NCBI GenBank assembly: GCA_963709185.1
Contig: CAVPVQ010000008.1
Location: 173,595-237,594 of the forward strand
Reading direction: 5' to 3'
Source: Roseiarcus sp963709185
GTDB taxonomy: Bacteria > Pseudomonadota > Alphaproteobacteria > Rhizobiales > Beijerinckiaceae
Length of the DNA stretch: 64,000 nucleotides
The position numbers and the translations under genes were made by a program. Under the pieces are notes generated by a model. It ran no database searches, was not told the origin of the DNA, and worked only from the letters and a program-made list of their open reading frames with translations. Shown here in pieces: positions 20,032 through 28,981 of this stretch; position 1 is the first letter of the stretch; every line of letters begins with the position of its first letter.

Positions 20032-20538
20032 ATGCGCAAGAGCATGACATCGGCGGGCCTCGTCGCCCTCCTCCTGGCGCTCGCCGGCGCCGGCGCTCAC
20101 GCGCAGGGCGGACCGGCCTGCGACAAGTTCAAGTGGAGCGTCGCGCGCGAGCGCGGCTGGTTCGGCGATCTTGCGTCCGTCGACTCCGGCGCGGTGATCG
20201 TCGCCAGCCGGGGTTATGCGGTGACGCTGCAGCTGACCGATGCGGTGGTTTTTCGCGTCACGCCGGAACGGGCGCCGAGGCCCGGCACGTTCGGCGCGAC
20301 GCTCGATGTCGCGAACGCCGGAGCCCCCGGCCTCTATCAGATCACGCTGTCGGACGACGCGTGGATCGACGTCGTGCAGGAGGGTGCGCGGCTGCAATCG
20401 GTCGCCTTCACCGGGCAGAAGGATTGCCCAGGCGCGCGCAAGAGCGTGCGCTTTTCCCTCAAGGCCGGCGGCCTGACGATTCAGATCAGCAACGCGCCGG
20501 CCGCGGCGATCAACCTGGCGATCGCGCCGGCGCAATAG
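20032..20538 (+). CDS. Secreted hypothetical protein in the molybdate cluster
   Basis: 168 residues from ATG 20032 (a GTG at 20023 is an alternative). It has a signal peptide ending AHAQGGPA and a mature beta-rich domain with two Cys (PACDKF near the start, KDCPGAR later) likely to form a disulphide. The text KWSVARERGWF, RVTPERAPRPGTF and YQITLSDDAWIDVVQ is conserved-looking but I cannot assign a named family. Its place between mop and the ModE-like gene suggests a periplasmic role linked to molybdate or a molybdoenzyme; this is inference only. Confidence 0.65.
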   Translation: MRKSMTSAGLVALLLALAGAGAHAQGGPACDKFKWSVARERGWFGDLASVDSGAVIVASRGYAVTLQLTDAVVFRVTPERAPRPGTFGATLDVANAGAPGLYQITLSDDAWIDVVQEGARLQSVAFTGQKDCPGARKSVRFSLKAGGLTIQISNAPAAAINLAIAPAQ

Positions 20539-20595
20539 CGGGCTTGCGGCGCCTGCCGATCTGACGCAGCATGCAACGAAGCGCCACGGACCGCC

Positions 20596-20943
20596 ATGTC
20601 GACCCGCGTCACCATTCGCCTCGATTTTGACGAAAGCCGCCGGCTTGGACCCGGCAAGATCGCGTTGCTCGAATCGATCGGCGAAACCGGTTCGATCTCG
20701 GCGGCGGGGCGCGCGCACGCGATGTCCTATCGCAAGGCGTGGCTGCTGGTCGAGGAGATGAACCGCATGTTCGCCAGCCCGCTGGTCGCCGCGCGCCCCG
20801 GCGGCGTCGGAGGCGGCGGCGCCGAACTGACCGAGGCCGGCCGGCAAGTCGCGGCGCTCTATCGCGCGGCGGAGCTCAAGATGCGGGCCGGAGCGAAGGC
20901 CGAAATCGCGTCGATGGAGCGCGCGCTCGCCGAAATCGGTTGA
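20596..20943 (+). CDS. ModE-like winged-helix transcriptional regulator
   Basis: 115 residues: only the N-terminal LysR-type winged helix of ModE (LGPGKIALLESIGETGSISA, then SYRKAWLLVEEMNRMF and a GGGGAELTEAGRQV wing), without the C-terminal molybdate-binding TOBE pair. Stand-alone versions of this domain are common and are paired with separate mop proteins, as here, where the TOBE domain is encoded by the gene at 19814. It probably regulates the molybdate genes. No clear Mo-box was found before modA. Confidence 0.88.
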   Translation: MSTRVTIRLDFDESRRLGPGKIALLESIGETGSISAAGRAHAMSYRKAWLLVEEMNRMFASPLVAARPGGVGGGGAELTEAGRQVAALYRAAELKMRAGAKAEIASMERALAEIG

Positions 20944-20967
20944 ACGGCGGACGACGACGTCGCGCGT

Positions 20968-21411
20968 CTATGCACCCATCCGCGCGACGAGCCAGGCGCG
21001 CAGCGCGACGGCGTTGTTGTGCTGCTCGTCGCGCGCCGCGTAGAGCAGGGTCACCGCGCCGGCGGCGAGCTTGTCGATGACCGACGCGGCGGCCTGCCGC
21101 CCTGGCTCCTGCGCCAACTCCTTGCCGTAAGCGGCGTTGAACGCCGCCCAGTGGTCGGGATGGCCATGAAACTGGCGGCGCAGTTCGTTGCTCGGCGCCG
21201 CGTCCTTGAGCCACAGATCGATCCGCGCCTTTTCCTTGGTGAGGCCTCGCGGCCACAAGCGGTCGACGAGAATGCGCAGGCCGTCGCTCTCGTCCGGCGG
21301 CGCGTAGACGCGCTTGATGCGCAGCGCATGCGGCGGCGACGTCTCCCGCCGGCGGCGGACGCTGCGTGGCTTACCCGCCGAACCGGGCGCGCGCGATCCG
21401 TGGTCTGGCAT
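20968..21411 (-). CDS. DUF488 family protein
   Basis: 147 residues if started at ATG 21411; the conserved domain begins near residue 30 with RIKRVYAPPDESDGLRILVD and continues with RLWPRGLTKEKARIDLWLKD and LLYAARDEQHNNAVALR. This is the short YeaO-type DUF488 family, about 115 residues, of unknown function and often near stress genes. The N-terminal 30 residues are Arg/Pro-rich and may not be translated. It converges with the ModE-like gene (24 bp between stops). Confidence 0.8.
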   Translation of the reverse strand: MPDHGSRAPGSAGKPRSVRRRRETSPPHALRIKRVYAPPDESDGLRILVDRLWPRGLTKEKARIDLWLKDAAPSNELRRQFHGHPDHWAAFNAAYGKELAQEPGRQAAASVIDKLAAGAVTLLYAARDEQHNNAVALRAWLVARMGA

Positions 21412-21569
21412 CGCGGAAACGTGTTTCATCGTCGCCGGCCTGTCAATGGCCCCTGCCCAGGTCGCCGAACGGCGCGAGGTCTGGCGCCGGCGGGCGCCTG
21501 TGATAAGCCTGCGCCGCGAGTCGCGCCCCTGCGGCGCTTCGCCATTTCGTTCTGCCGAAGGAGCAAGAC

Positions 21570-22331
21570 TTGTCATTCGCGCACTACCCCAGTCTCAACG
21601 GCGCCGTGGTGTTCATCACCGGCGGCGCATCCGGAATCGGTCAGGACATGGCGCGGGCTTTCGCCGCGCAGGGCTCGCTGGTCGGCTTCGTCGATATCGA
21701 CGCCGAGGGCGGGCGCGCGCTCGCCGACGAACTGGCCGGCGCCGGCGCGCGGGCGCGGTTCGAGCCTTGCGATCTGCGCGACATCGCGGCGCTGCGCGCC
21801 GCCTTCGCGCGATTGAAGGAGGCGCTGGGGCCGGCCGGGGTTCTCATCAACAATGCGGCGCGCGACGACCGGCACGGATGGGAAGAGGTGACGCCCGCCT
21901 ATTACGACGAGCGGATCGCCACCAATCTGCGCCACATGTTTTTCGCCACCCAGGCGGTCGCCCCCGACATGATCGCGGCGGGCAAGGGCTCGATCGTCAA
22001 TTTCGGGTCGAACTCGTGGTTCGAGGCGGCGGGCGGCATGCCGGTCTACACCACCGCCAAGGCCGGCGTGCACGGCATGACGCGCGCCTTCGCGCGCAGC
22101 CTCGGCAAGCATCGCATCAGGGTCAACACGATCGTGCCGGGCTGGGTGATGACCGAGCGGCAGAAGGCGCTGTGGGTCAGCCCCGAAGCGCTCGCCCGTC
22201 ACCTCGCGCGCCAATGCCTGCCCGACCCGATCGAGCCGGCCTACCTGGCCCGCATGGCCCTGTTCCTCGCCGCCGACGATTCGGCGATGTGCACCGCGAA
22301 CAATTACATGGTCGAGGCGGGGTCGATTTAG
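21570..22331 (+). CDS. SDR family oxidoreductase, sugar dehydrogenase-like
   Basis: 253 residues from TTG 21570 with GAAGGAGC upstream. Classical short-chain dehydrogenase: cofactor loop GGASGIGQ (18-25), NNAA motif, catalytic S147, Y160 and K164 (YTTAK). D42 after the second strand (FVDID) favours NAD. The segment after the active site (RVNTIVPGWVMTERQKALW) resembles aldose 1-dehydrogenases such as the Caulobacter xylose dehydrogenase, so a sugar substrate is a reasonable but unproven guess. It has no sugar-pathway neighbours. Confidence 0.85.
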   Translation: MSFAHYPSLNGAVVFITGGASGIGQDMARAFAAQGSLVGFVDIDAEGGRALADELAGAGARARFEPCDLRDIAALRAAFARLKEALGPAGVLINNAARDDRHGWEEVTPAYYDERIATNLRHMFFATQAVAPDMIAAGKGSIVNFGSNSWFEAAGGMPVYTTAKAGVHGMTRAFARSLGKHRIRVNTIVPGWVMTERQKALWVSPEALARHLARQCLPDPIEPAYLARMALFLAADDSAMCTANNYMVEAGSI

Positions 22332-22493
22332 ACGCTTTATCTGGAAAATTTGAGACCAGAGAAGGCCGGAGCGTCGCACATACGGCGAGTCGGAGGCGGC
22401 GGAGCGCAAAGCGGGGTTCCCAAGTTTCGGCAAAGCTACGAATCCGCTCACGCGCCACTCTATAGCTTGCAATACCAAATTGTAGTAACATCT

Positions 22494-22796
22494 ATGTATG
22501 AGTTCGAGTGGGATCCCGCCAAGGCGGCCGCCAATCGGCGGAAGCACGGAGTGAGCTTCGAAACCGCCGCGCGCGTTTTCGCCGATCCTCTTTGCCTCAG
22601 CAGGCAGGATCGCAGCGAGGATCATGAACAACGCTGGCAAACCTTCGGAATGGTGGGCGAGTGGCTGCTGCTTGTGGCCCATACGATCCGGGATGACGAG
22701 GACAGGGCCGGCCGGCCAATCGAAATCGTTCGCATCATTTCTGCGAGAGCGGCTACCCGACGAGAGGGGCATGACTATGAGCAAGCGGCTTTTTAG
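22494..22796 (+). CDS. brnT: BrnT family toxin
   Basis: 100 residues from ATG 22494. Type II toxin with an RelE-like fold that cleaves RNA. Family text is plain: FEWDPAKAAANRRKHGVSF at the N terminus, VFADPLC, the core LLLVAHTIRDDE, and the closing RIISARAATRREGHDYE. The gene and its partner have lower GC upstream (22450-22500) than their surroundings, typical of mobile toxin-antitoxin modules. The 3' end overlaps brnA by 26 bp. Confidence 0.93.
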   Translation: MYEFEWDPAKAAANRRKHGVSFETAARVFADPLCLSRQDRSEDHEQRWQTFGMVGEWLLLVAHTIRDDEDRAGRPIEIVRIISARAATRREGHDYEQAAF

Positions 22797-23118
22797 ACAC
22801 AGGATTGATCCAGCCAACCTGCCTCCGCTGACCGAAAGCCAAAAGGCCGAGCTCGCGGCCCTTGACAACCGCCAGATCGACACCTCCGACATCCCCGAGG
22901 CGACTATAGATTTTTGGAACAACGCGGCGTCGGGTCGGTTCTACAAGCCCATCAAAACCTCGACCACCGTGCGCATCGACGCCGACGTGCTGGCTTGGCT
23001 GCGGGGGCAGGGCAAGGGCTACCAGTCCCGCATCAACGCGATCCTGCGACGCGAAATGCTTGCGGCGGCGGGGAAAGGCGAAATCGGGGGCTCACCCCAA
23101 GGAAGAAGGGCTCAGTAG
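22771..23118 (+). CDS. brnA: BrnA antitoxin
   Basis: 115 residues from ATG 22771 (a second ATG at 22777 is equally possible; GAGAGG lies 7-12 bases before). Antitoxin and autorepressor of the brnTA module: N-terminal toxin-binding tail, then the ribbon-helix-helix core KTSTTVRIDADVLAWLRGQG and YQSRINAILRREM. The C-terminal 15 residues (GEIGGSPQGRRAQ) are not part of the usual domain. Confidence 0.9.
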   Translation: MTMSKRLFRHRIDPANLPPLTESQKAELAALDNRQIDTSDIPEATIDFWNNAASGRFYKPIKTSTTVRIDADVLAWLRGQGKGYQSRINAILRREMLAAAGKGEIGGSPQGRRAQ

Positions 23119-23395
23119 CATCCACCGCGACAAGGCCGGCGCAATTGGCCGTAAGCATGGCAACGTGCGTGTTGGGACGTTGCGCAAGCACTACGGCGCC
23201 GGCTTTGCGGCGAGGTTCAAGGACACAGACAGGCTGGCGCGCGTGCTCGACACTTTGGACGAACGGTCGCTCGCGGCGCTGATGAAGGACCACCTGGCGC
23301 GCGTCCTCGACACGCGGGACGAACCATCGCTTAGCGAGCTGATGAAAGACCGCGAAGCGAAGGCGCTGCGTTCGATCCTCGGCGCTGCGGCGTGA
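23060..23395 (+). CDS. Small protein with a duplicated 20-residue repeat, third gene of the brnTA locus
   Basis: The open frame (111 residues from TTG 23060; true start uncertain and possibly a little later) overlaps the end of brnA. After a basic segment (IHRDKAGAIGRKHGNVRVGT, then LRKHYGAGFAARF) it has two nearly identical 20-residue units, RLARVLDTLDERSLAALMKD and HLARVLDTRDEPSLSELMKD, encoded by a 60-bp tandem repeat. I recall similar basic-plus-DEPSL proteins as small genes in rhizobial accessory regions, but give no function. It could be an added partner of the toxin-antitoxin pair or an unrelated mobile cargo gene. Coding nature is supported by synonymous differences between the two repeat units. 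Confidence 0.5.
   Translation: MRRRGKAKSGAHPKEEGLSSIHRDKAGAIGRKHGNVRVGTLRKHYGAGFAARFKDTDRLARVLDTLDERSLAALMKDHLARVLDTRDEPSLSELMKDREAKALRSILGAAA
23231..23350 (+). repeat. 60-bp tandem duplication, two copies
   Basis: Units 23231-23290 and 23291-23350 align without gaps; both read CTGGCGCGCGT...CTCGACAC...GACGAAC...CTGATGAA. Differences are scattered and several are third-position changes, so the duplication is in-frame and not recent. It encodes the repeated 20 residues of the overlapping small gene. Confidence 0.85.
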
Positions 23396-23464
23396 GCCGC
23401 GGTGGCGCGCACGATGCGCCCATGCGTGAATTCGTGCGCCAACCGCCCGCTCCGCGACAGCCGC

Positions 23465-24499
23465 TCATAAACCGCCGGCCGCCTCCAGCGCGTAAATCTC
23501 GATCGCCTGTTCCTTGCCGCGCATCGCCAGCGGGCCGAGCGCCCGCCGCGCGACGCCGGCGGGGAGCGCGGCGAGGCGCTCCAGCAGCGCCGCCGAGGCG
23601 AGCACGCGGCAGCCGGTGTCGCGGCAGGCCTGCTGGATGCGCGCGGCGGTGTTCATGGCGTCGCCGATCAGCGCGATCTCCTTCTTGAGATAGCCGAGTT
23701 CGCCGACCACCACCGCACCGCAGTGAAGGCCGGCGCGGAAATCGGCGCGCAGGCCGAATTCGCGCTCGTAGGCGAAACCGCGCGCGAGGAGACGCTCGTG
23801 CGCCTCGAAACAGGCGCGCACGCAGCCGGGCTCATTCGCGCCCGGCGCGAGCCGCCAGGTGGCGATGATCTCGTCGCCGACATATTTGTGGACTTCTCCG
23901 CCCGCCTCGGCGATGGCGATCGACAGGTCGGTGATGAACCGGTTGAGCAGGTCGAGGAAGCGCGCCTCGCCAAGACGCTCGGCGATGGCGGTCGACGAGC
24001 GCATGTCGATGAACAGCAGCGCGCGCTCCTCGAGGCGCGGATGGTAGTAGCGCCCGGCGACGAAGGCGAACAACACGCCGGGGCCTAGCAACGCGTTGAC
24101 GCCGAACAGCAGATTATAGCCGAGACAGGCGGCGAGCCCGAAGACGATGTCGGCGCGGGTGATCGCGGCGAATTGACCGGCGGTGGTCGGCACCAGCCAG
24201 TTCGACGCGGCTTGCACGGACAGGATGACGCCGAGGTAGAGCAGCGAGCGCAACGCGAGATAGGGCAGAAACGGCAACTGACGGAGCGCCGCGCCCTGCG
24301 CCCGACGCAACACGAAAATTTCGAGCGAGGAGAGGATCGCGCCGTTCAGGCCGCCCGCCAGCACGCCGTGCCAGCAGGTGTTGACGACGTCGGCGACGCC
24401 GACCGGCTGGTATTCGGCGCAAGCGAACAACGCGCCCAGCAGGCTGGTGCTGAGGGTGACCCAGAACACGAGGCGCAAAGCATGGGGCGGGGGCGGCAT
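23465..24499 (-). CDS. Membrane-anchored class III adenylate/guanylate cyclase
   Basis: 344 residues. The first 150 residues form about four to five membrane segments (FWVTLSTSLLGALFACAEY, then NGAILSSLEIF and YLGVILSV and others). The C-terminal part is a class III cyclase domain: metal-binding D in LLFIDMRSSTAIAE, second D in EVHKYVGDEIIATW, and transition-state residues in LIGDAMNTAARIQQAC. The MRSSTAIAE/KYVGDE type is the AcyC/CyaA-like group widespread in Rhizobiales, which usually makes cAMP. A small integral sensor with no periplasmic domain of size; the signal sensed is unknown. Confidence 0.88.
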   Translation of the reverse strand: MPPPPHALRLVFWVTLSTSLLGALFACAEYQPVGVADVVNTCWHGVLAGGLNGAILSSLEIFVLRRAQGAALRQLPFLPYLALRSLLYLGVILSVQAASNWLVPTTAGQFAAITRADIVFGLAACLGYNLLFGVNALLGPGVLFAFVAGRYYHPRLEERALLFIDMRSSTAIAERLGEARFLDLLNRFITDLSIAIAEAGGEVHKYVGDEIIATWRLAPGANEPGCVRACFEAHERLLARGFAYEREFGLRADFRAGLHCGAVVVGELGYLKKEIALIGDAMNTAARIQQACRDTGCRVLASAALLERLAALPAGVARRALGPLAMRGKEQAIEIYALEAAGGL

Positions 24500-24619
24500 C
24501 GCCGGCGATCATAGCGCGGATTTCGCGCCGCCGTCGGGGCAATGGCGGCGGATGCGCAGTTGCAGGGGGCGTTTCGCGCCCTTGGATGCGGTCCCGACTC
24601 GGCGCTTTCCATTCGAACC

Positions 24620-24642
24620 GGTGTATGATTTAATCATACACC
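24620..24642 (+). promoter_or_regulatory. Palindromic operator of the parDE module
   Basis: A perfect inverted repeat with 11-bp arms (GGTGTATGATT, then its complement) around a single central base. It contains a TATGAT -10-like element and lies 30 bp before the antitoxin ATG. This is the expected place and form for autorepression by a ribbon-helix-helix antitoxin. The local AT content is much higher than in the flanking DNA. Confidence 0.75.
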
Positions 24643-24672
24643 GCGCCAATTCGATCCCGGAAAAGCCTCGCC

Positions 24673-24957
24673 ATGCGCAACACACGCCCGATCAGCATCA
24701 CCCTGCCCAATGACATGGCGGCGATGGTCAAGGCGAAGGTCGCGTCGGGCGAATATGCGAGCGAAAGCGAAGTGATCCGCGACGGCTTGCGCACGCTGCA
24801 GGCCCGGGACGCCGCCGTTGAAAAATGGCTGCGCGGCGAAGTCGCCAGGAGCTACGACGAATATGCAGCCGATCCGGGAATCGGGATACCGGCCGGTGAG
24901 ACTTTGGCGCGCGCGCGCGCTGCGTATCGGGCGCGTCTGGCGAAACCCGAAAGCTGA
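24673..24957 (+). CDS. parD: ParD-type antitoxin (CC2985 family)
   Basis: 94 residues. Ribbon-helix-helix antitoxin: RPISITLPNDMAAMVKAKVA strand-helix, then SGEYASESEVIRDGLRTLQA, which is the CC2985/ParD pattern. The C-terminal half (about residues 50-94) is the toxin-wrapping tail. It binds and neutralises the ParE product and represses its own promoter, for which a palindromic operator lies directly upstream. Its stop overlaps the toxin ATG (TGATG). Confidence 0.93.
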   Translation: MRNTRPISITLPNDMAAMVKAKVASGEYASESEVIRDGLRTLQARDAAVEKWLRGEVARSYDEYAADPGIGIPAGETLARARAAYRARLAKPES

Positions 24958-25271
24958 TGCAGCGCTACGCCGTCGTCTTTACGCCGCGAGCGCAAGGTCA
25001 GCTCGACACCCTGTACGCCACGATAGCCGCCGATGCCGGCGAACCAAGGGCGGACAACTATGTCGGCGGCATCGTGGAGGCCTGCTTGCCCCTCGCCACG
25101 TTCCCCGAGCGCGGGACGAAACGCGACGACATTCGTCCCGATCTCCGCACGATGGGTTACGCGAGGCGCGTCACGATCGCCTTCTCGGTCGATGTCGCGG
25201 CCAACACGGTTGCGATCCATGGCGTGTTCTATGGCGGCCAGGATTTCGAACGGTCGCTCGGCGACGACTGA
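24957..25271 (+). CDS. parE: ParE-type toxin
   Basis: 104 residues. RelE/ParE fold: VVFTPRAQGQLDTLYATIA helix, CLPLATFPERGTKRDDI loop, RRVTIAFSVDVAANTVAIHG core and the final GVFYGGQDFE motif of ParE. ParE toxins of this group inhibit DNA gyrase. It overlaps the antitoxin gene by one base, ensuring coupled translation. Confidence 0.93.
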   Translation: MQRYAVVFTPRAQGQLDTLYATIAADAGEPRADNYVGGIVEACLPLATFPERGTKRDDIRPDLRTMGYARRVTIAFSVDVAANTVAIHGVFYGGQDFERSLGDD

Positions 25272-25317
25272 CGATGATCGCGCGATCCGGCCTGGAAATA
25301 GCCGGCGCCGCGAACCC

Positions 25318-28300
25318 TCAGCTCGCCTCGCGGAACCGCTCGGCCTCGGCGAGATCGACCGACACCACCTGGCTGACGCCGCGCTCGGCCATGGTCACGC
25401 CGAACAGGCGGTCCATCCGCGCCATGGTGATCGGATTGTGGGTGATGGTGACGAAACGCGTGTCCGACCGCTTGCGCATTTCCTCCAGGAGATCGCAGAA
25501 GCGTTCGACGTTGGAATCGTCGAGCGGCGCGTCGACCTCGTCGAGCACGCAGATCGGCGACGGATTGGTGAGGAACACCGCGAAGATCAACGCCAGCGCG
25601 GTCAGCGCCTGCTCGCCGCCCGACAGCAGCGTCAACACCTGCGGTTTCTTGCCCGGCGGCCGGGCGAGGAGCTCGAGGCCGGCCTCGAGCGGATCGTCGG
25701 ATTCGATCAGCAGCAGCTCGGCCGAGCCGCCTTCGAACAGGGTGGCGAACAATTCGCCGAAATGCTTGTTGACGACGTCGAACGCGCTCAGCAGGCGTTC
25801 GCGACCCTCCTTGTTGAGGTTGTGGATCGCCTGGCGCAGCCGGGCGATCGCCGCGGTCAGATCGTCGCGCTCGGCGATCATCCGGGCGCGGCTCGCCTCC
25901 ACCTCGATCAATTCCTCGTCGGCGCGCAGGTTGACCGCGCCGAGACGCTCGCGCTCCTGTTTCAGATGCTCCAGCCGGCGCTCGACCTGCGCGTGTTCGG
26001 GCGGCGCTTCGCCGTTCCTCAGCCCGGCGAGCGCGGCCAGGCCCGCCGGCTCGGCCTCCAGTTCGACCGCGATGGTGTGGCGCAGCGCTTCGCAGCGCTG
26101 GCGCGCGCCCTCGACGCGCGCTTCCGAGGCGGCGCGGGCCTCGCGCGCCGCACCCATCGCTTCGAGCGCGGCGCGCGCGGCGCGGTCCGCCTCGGCGAGA
26201 CTCGTTTCGGCGCCGGCGCGCTGATCGCTTGCCCGCTGGCGCGCCGCTTCAGCCGCGTCCACCTCGCCGATCAGCGCGCGGCGCTGGCGCAGAAAGGCGG
26301 CCGGCGCGTCGGCGAGCGCCGCCAGTTCGCCGCGCGCCTGGGATTGGCGATCGTCGATCTCGGCGATCTGGCTCTGCGCCCGGTCGCGCCGCTCGCGCCA
26401 CGAGCGCATTTCGTCGGCGATCGCCTGGCGGCGGCGCTCGCGCGCTTCGCTCTCCCGCGCGATCGAATGGACCGCCGCGCGCGCTTCGACGCATTCGGCG
26501 CGCTGTTGCGCGGCGTGGGCGCGGGCGCGCTCGAGGCGCAGCGCCAGTTCGTCGGTCGCCGCCAGCCCGGCGAGCGCCGCTTCCGCCTGCCGCCGCCGTT
26601 CGGCGGCTTCCTCCAGCGAGGCCCGCGCGCGCGACGAAGCTTCGTCCAGCGCCGAACGCCGCGCCAGCGCCTGCGCGCGCCGGCGTTCGCGCGCCGCCAG
26701 TTGGTCGCGCGCGAGGTCGGCGAGATTGCGCGCCTCGCGCACGCCCTGCCGCGCCGCGGCCTCGGCGCTCGCGGCGTCGCGCAGCCGCGTCTGGAACGCC
26801 GCGGCCTCCGAGCGCGCGGCCTCCGCCGCCTGGCGCGCCGTGTCCGCCTCGCGCGTGAGATCGCCGAGGCGGTTCTTTTCGACGAGGCGGCGCGCCGCCG
26901 GGGTCGGCGCCTCGGCGGCCGACACGAACCCGTCCCAGCGCCACAGATCGCCCTCGCGGGAGACCAGACGCTGGCCGACTTTCAGCAGCGAATTGCAGGC
27001 GCGCGCCCTCATCCCTGGCGACGACGCCGATCTGCGCGAGGCGGCGGCTCAGGGCGGCCGGCGCCTGCGCGACGCTGGCCAGCGGCTCGACGCCGGGCGG
27101 CAGCGCGGGATCGACGAAATCGCCGGCCAGCTCCGACCAATGGGCCGGCGCCGCCGCGTCGGTCGAGGCGTCGAGATCGTCGCCCAAAGCCGCGCCGAGC
27201 GCCGCCTCATAGCCCCTGGCGACGCCGATCTGGTCGATCACCGGCGGCCATTCGGCGCCGGACTCCGAGCCCAGCAGCTTGGTCAGCGTGCGCAGTTCGG
27301 TGTCGAGCCGCTGCGCCTTGCGTTCGGCCTCGTTCAGCGGCCCGCGAGCCCGCGCCTCGGCGTCGCGCGCCCGCGCATGCGCCGCTTCGGCCGCCGCGGC
27401 GTGGGCTTCGGTCTGTCGCAGCGCCGCGCTGAGCGCCTCGAGGGTTCTGGCCTGCGCCTCAAGCGCGCCTTGTTCGCTCTCCTCGCCCTGCAGGACCGTC
27501 CGCTCGCGCTCGATCTTGGCGCATTCCTCGGCGAAGCCGGGCGTGGCGGCGGCCTTCCTCGGCGAGGGCGGCCTGAAGCGCCTGGCGGCGCGCATTGAGA
27601 TCGGACAGCGCCGCCTGCGCTTCGGCGAGACTCGCCTCGCCCGCGCCGAGCGTCTGTTCGGCGGCGGCGAGGCGCGCCTGCGCCGCGTCGGTCATTTCGG
27701 CGCTGGCGGCGGATTGGCCGGCGAGCGTCGCGTCTTCGGCGGCGAGGCGCTCCGACACTCCCGCCGCGTCGTCGATCAGCGCCGCCTCGCGCGTCCGGTC
27801 GCCGGCCAATTGGCCGATACGCCGCTCCAGCTCGCTGGCGCGCTCCCGGGCGCGCCGCTCTTCGCCCTCGAGCGCCTCGCGCGCCACGACGAGCCGATGC
27901 AGGGCGGCGCCGGCGCGCGCCTCCTCTTCGCGCAGCGGCCCCAGCGCGGTCGCGGCGATCGCCTGGGCGCGCGCCGCCGCCGCCTGGACGAGGGTCCGCT
28001 CGGCGACCTCGCGCGTATCGGCCTCGAGGCGACCCCCGGCTTCGGCCAGCGCGGCCTCGCCCTCACGCCAGGCGATATGGAGCGCCAGGGCCTCGTTGCG
28101 CCGGATTTCGGCCGCCAGCCCCTTGTAGCGCTGCGCCTGACGCGCCTGGCGCTTCAGGCCGTCGATCTGCGCGTCGATCTGGCCGAGCACGTCGGCGAGC
28201 CGGGTCAGATTTTCTTCGGCGCCCTTGAGCCGAAGCTCGGCCTCGTGGCGGCGCGAATGCAGGCCCGAGACGCCCGCCGCCTCTTCGAGAATGAGCCGGC

Positions 28301-28778
28301 GCGCCTGCGGTTTGGCGGCGATGATTTCGCCGATCTGGCCTTGCCGCACCAGCGCCGGCGAGCGCGCGCCGGTCGAGGCGTCGGCGAACAGCAACTGCAC
28401 GTCTCTGGCCCGCACCTCGCGCCCGTTGACCCGATAGGTCGAGCCGGACTCGCGCGCGATGCGCCTGGTCACTTCGATGACTTCGGAATCGTTGAACGCG
28501 GCGGGCGCCCGCCGGTCGGAATTGTCGAGGACGAGGCCGACCTCGGCGATGTTGCGCGACGGGCGTTTGTCCGACCCGGAGAAGATGACGTCGTCCATCT
28601 CCGAGGCGCGCATGCTCTTGTAGGAATTCTCGCCCATCACCCAGCGAAAGGCGTCGACGAGATTGGACTTGCCGCAGCCGTTCGGCCCGACGATGCCGGT
28701 CAGCCCCGCCTCGATCTTGAAATCGGTGGAATCGCAAAAGGATTTGAAGCCGGCGAGCCGCAGCCTGTCGAAGATCAT
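25318..28778 (-). CDS. smc: Chromosome segregation protein SMC, two frameshifts
   Basis: ATPase of the SMC-ScpAB condensin that organises and segregates the chromosome. From ATG 28778: Walker A GPNGCGKSN (31-39), VMGENSYKSMR, long coiled coil, hinge near the middle, second coiled coil, then the C-terminal head with LLSGGEQALTALALIF and the Walker B VLDEVDAPLDDSN. Frames break near 27560 (extra G in GAAGGCC) and near 27010 (extra C in GCGCGCC). Deleting these gives 1152 continuous residues, the normal length. Both joins restore sensible text (ALAEEAAATPGFAEECAKIE; VARDEGAACNSLLKVGQRLV). An essential gene with two clean insertions suggests sequence error rather than inactivation. Confidence 0.93.
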
Positions 28779-28981
28779 CGGGCGGGCCGTCCGTCCTGGC
28801 GATGGCGCGCGCCGGTCCTCGGGCTTGTCAGAGCCCGACCAACGACCCGATGCGGAAGATGGCGCGTCTCGGCCAACATCACCCCTTGCCGGCCCGAACG
28901 GGGCGCGAAACGCCTGCTGATCGCACGCAAACCCCCGGCGCGGAATCGTCCGCCTCGCCCGCGAATCGCCAGCGATTCGCG

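Noticed and set aside
25033..27432. 799-codon plus-strand frame across the smc locus
   Set aside because: Arg/Ala-rich antisense of the SMC coiled coil; no start context or domain.
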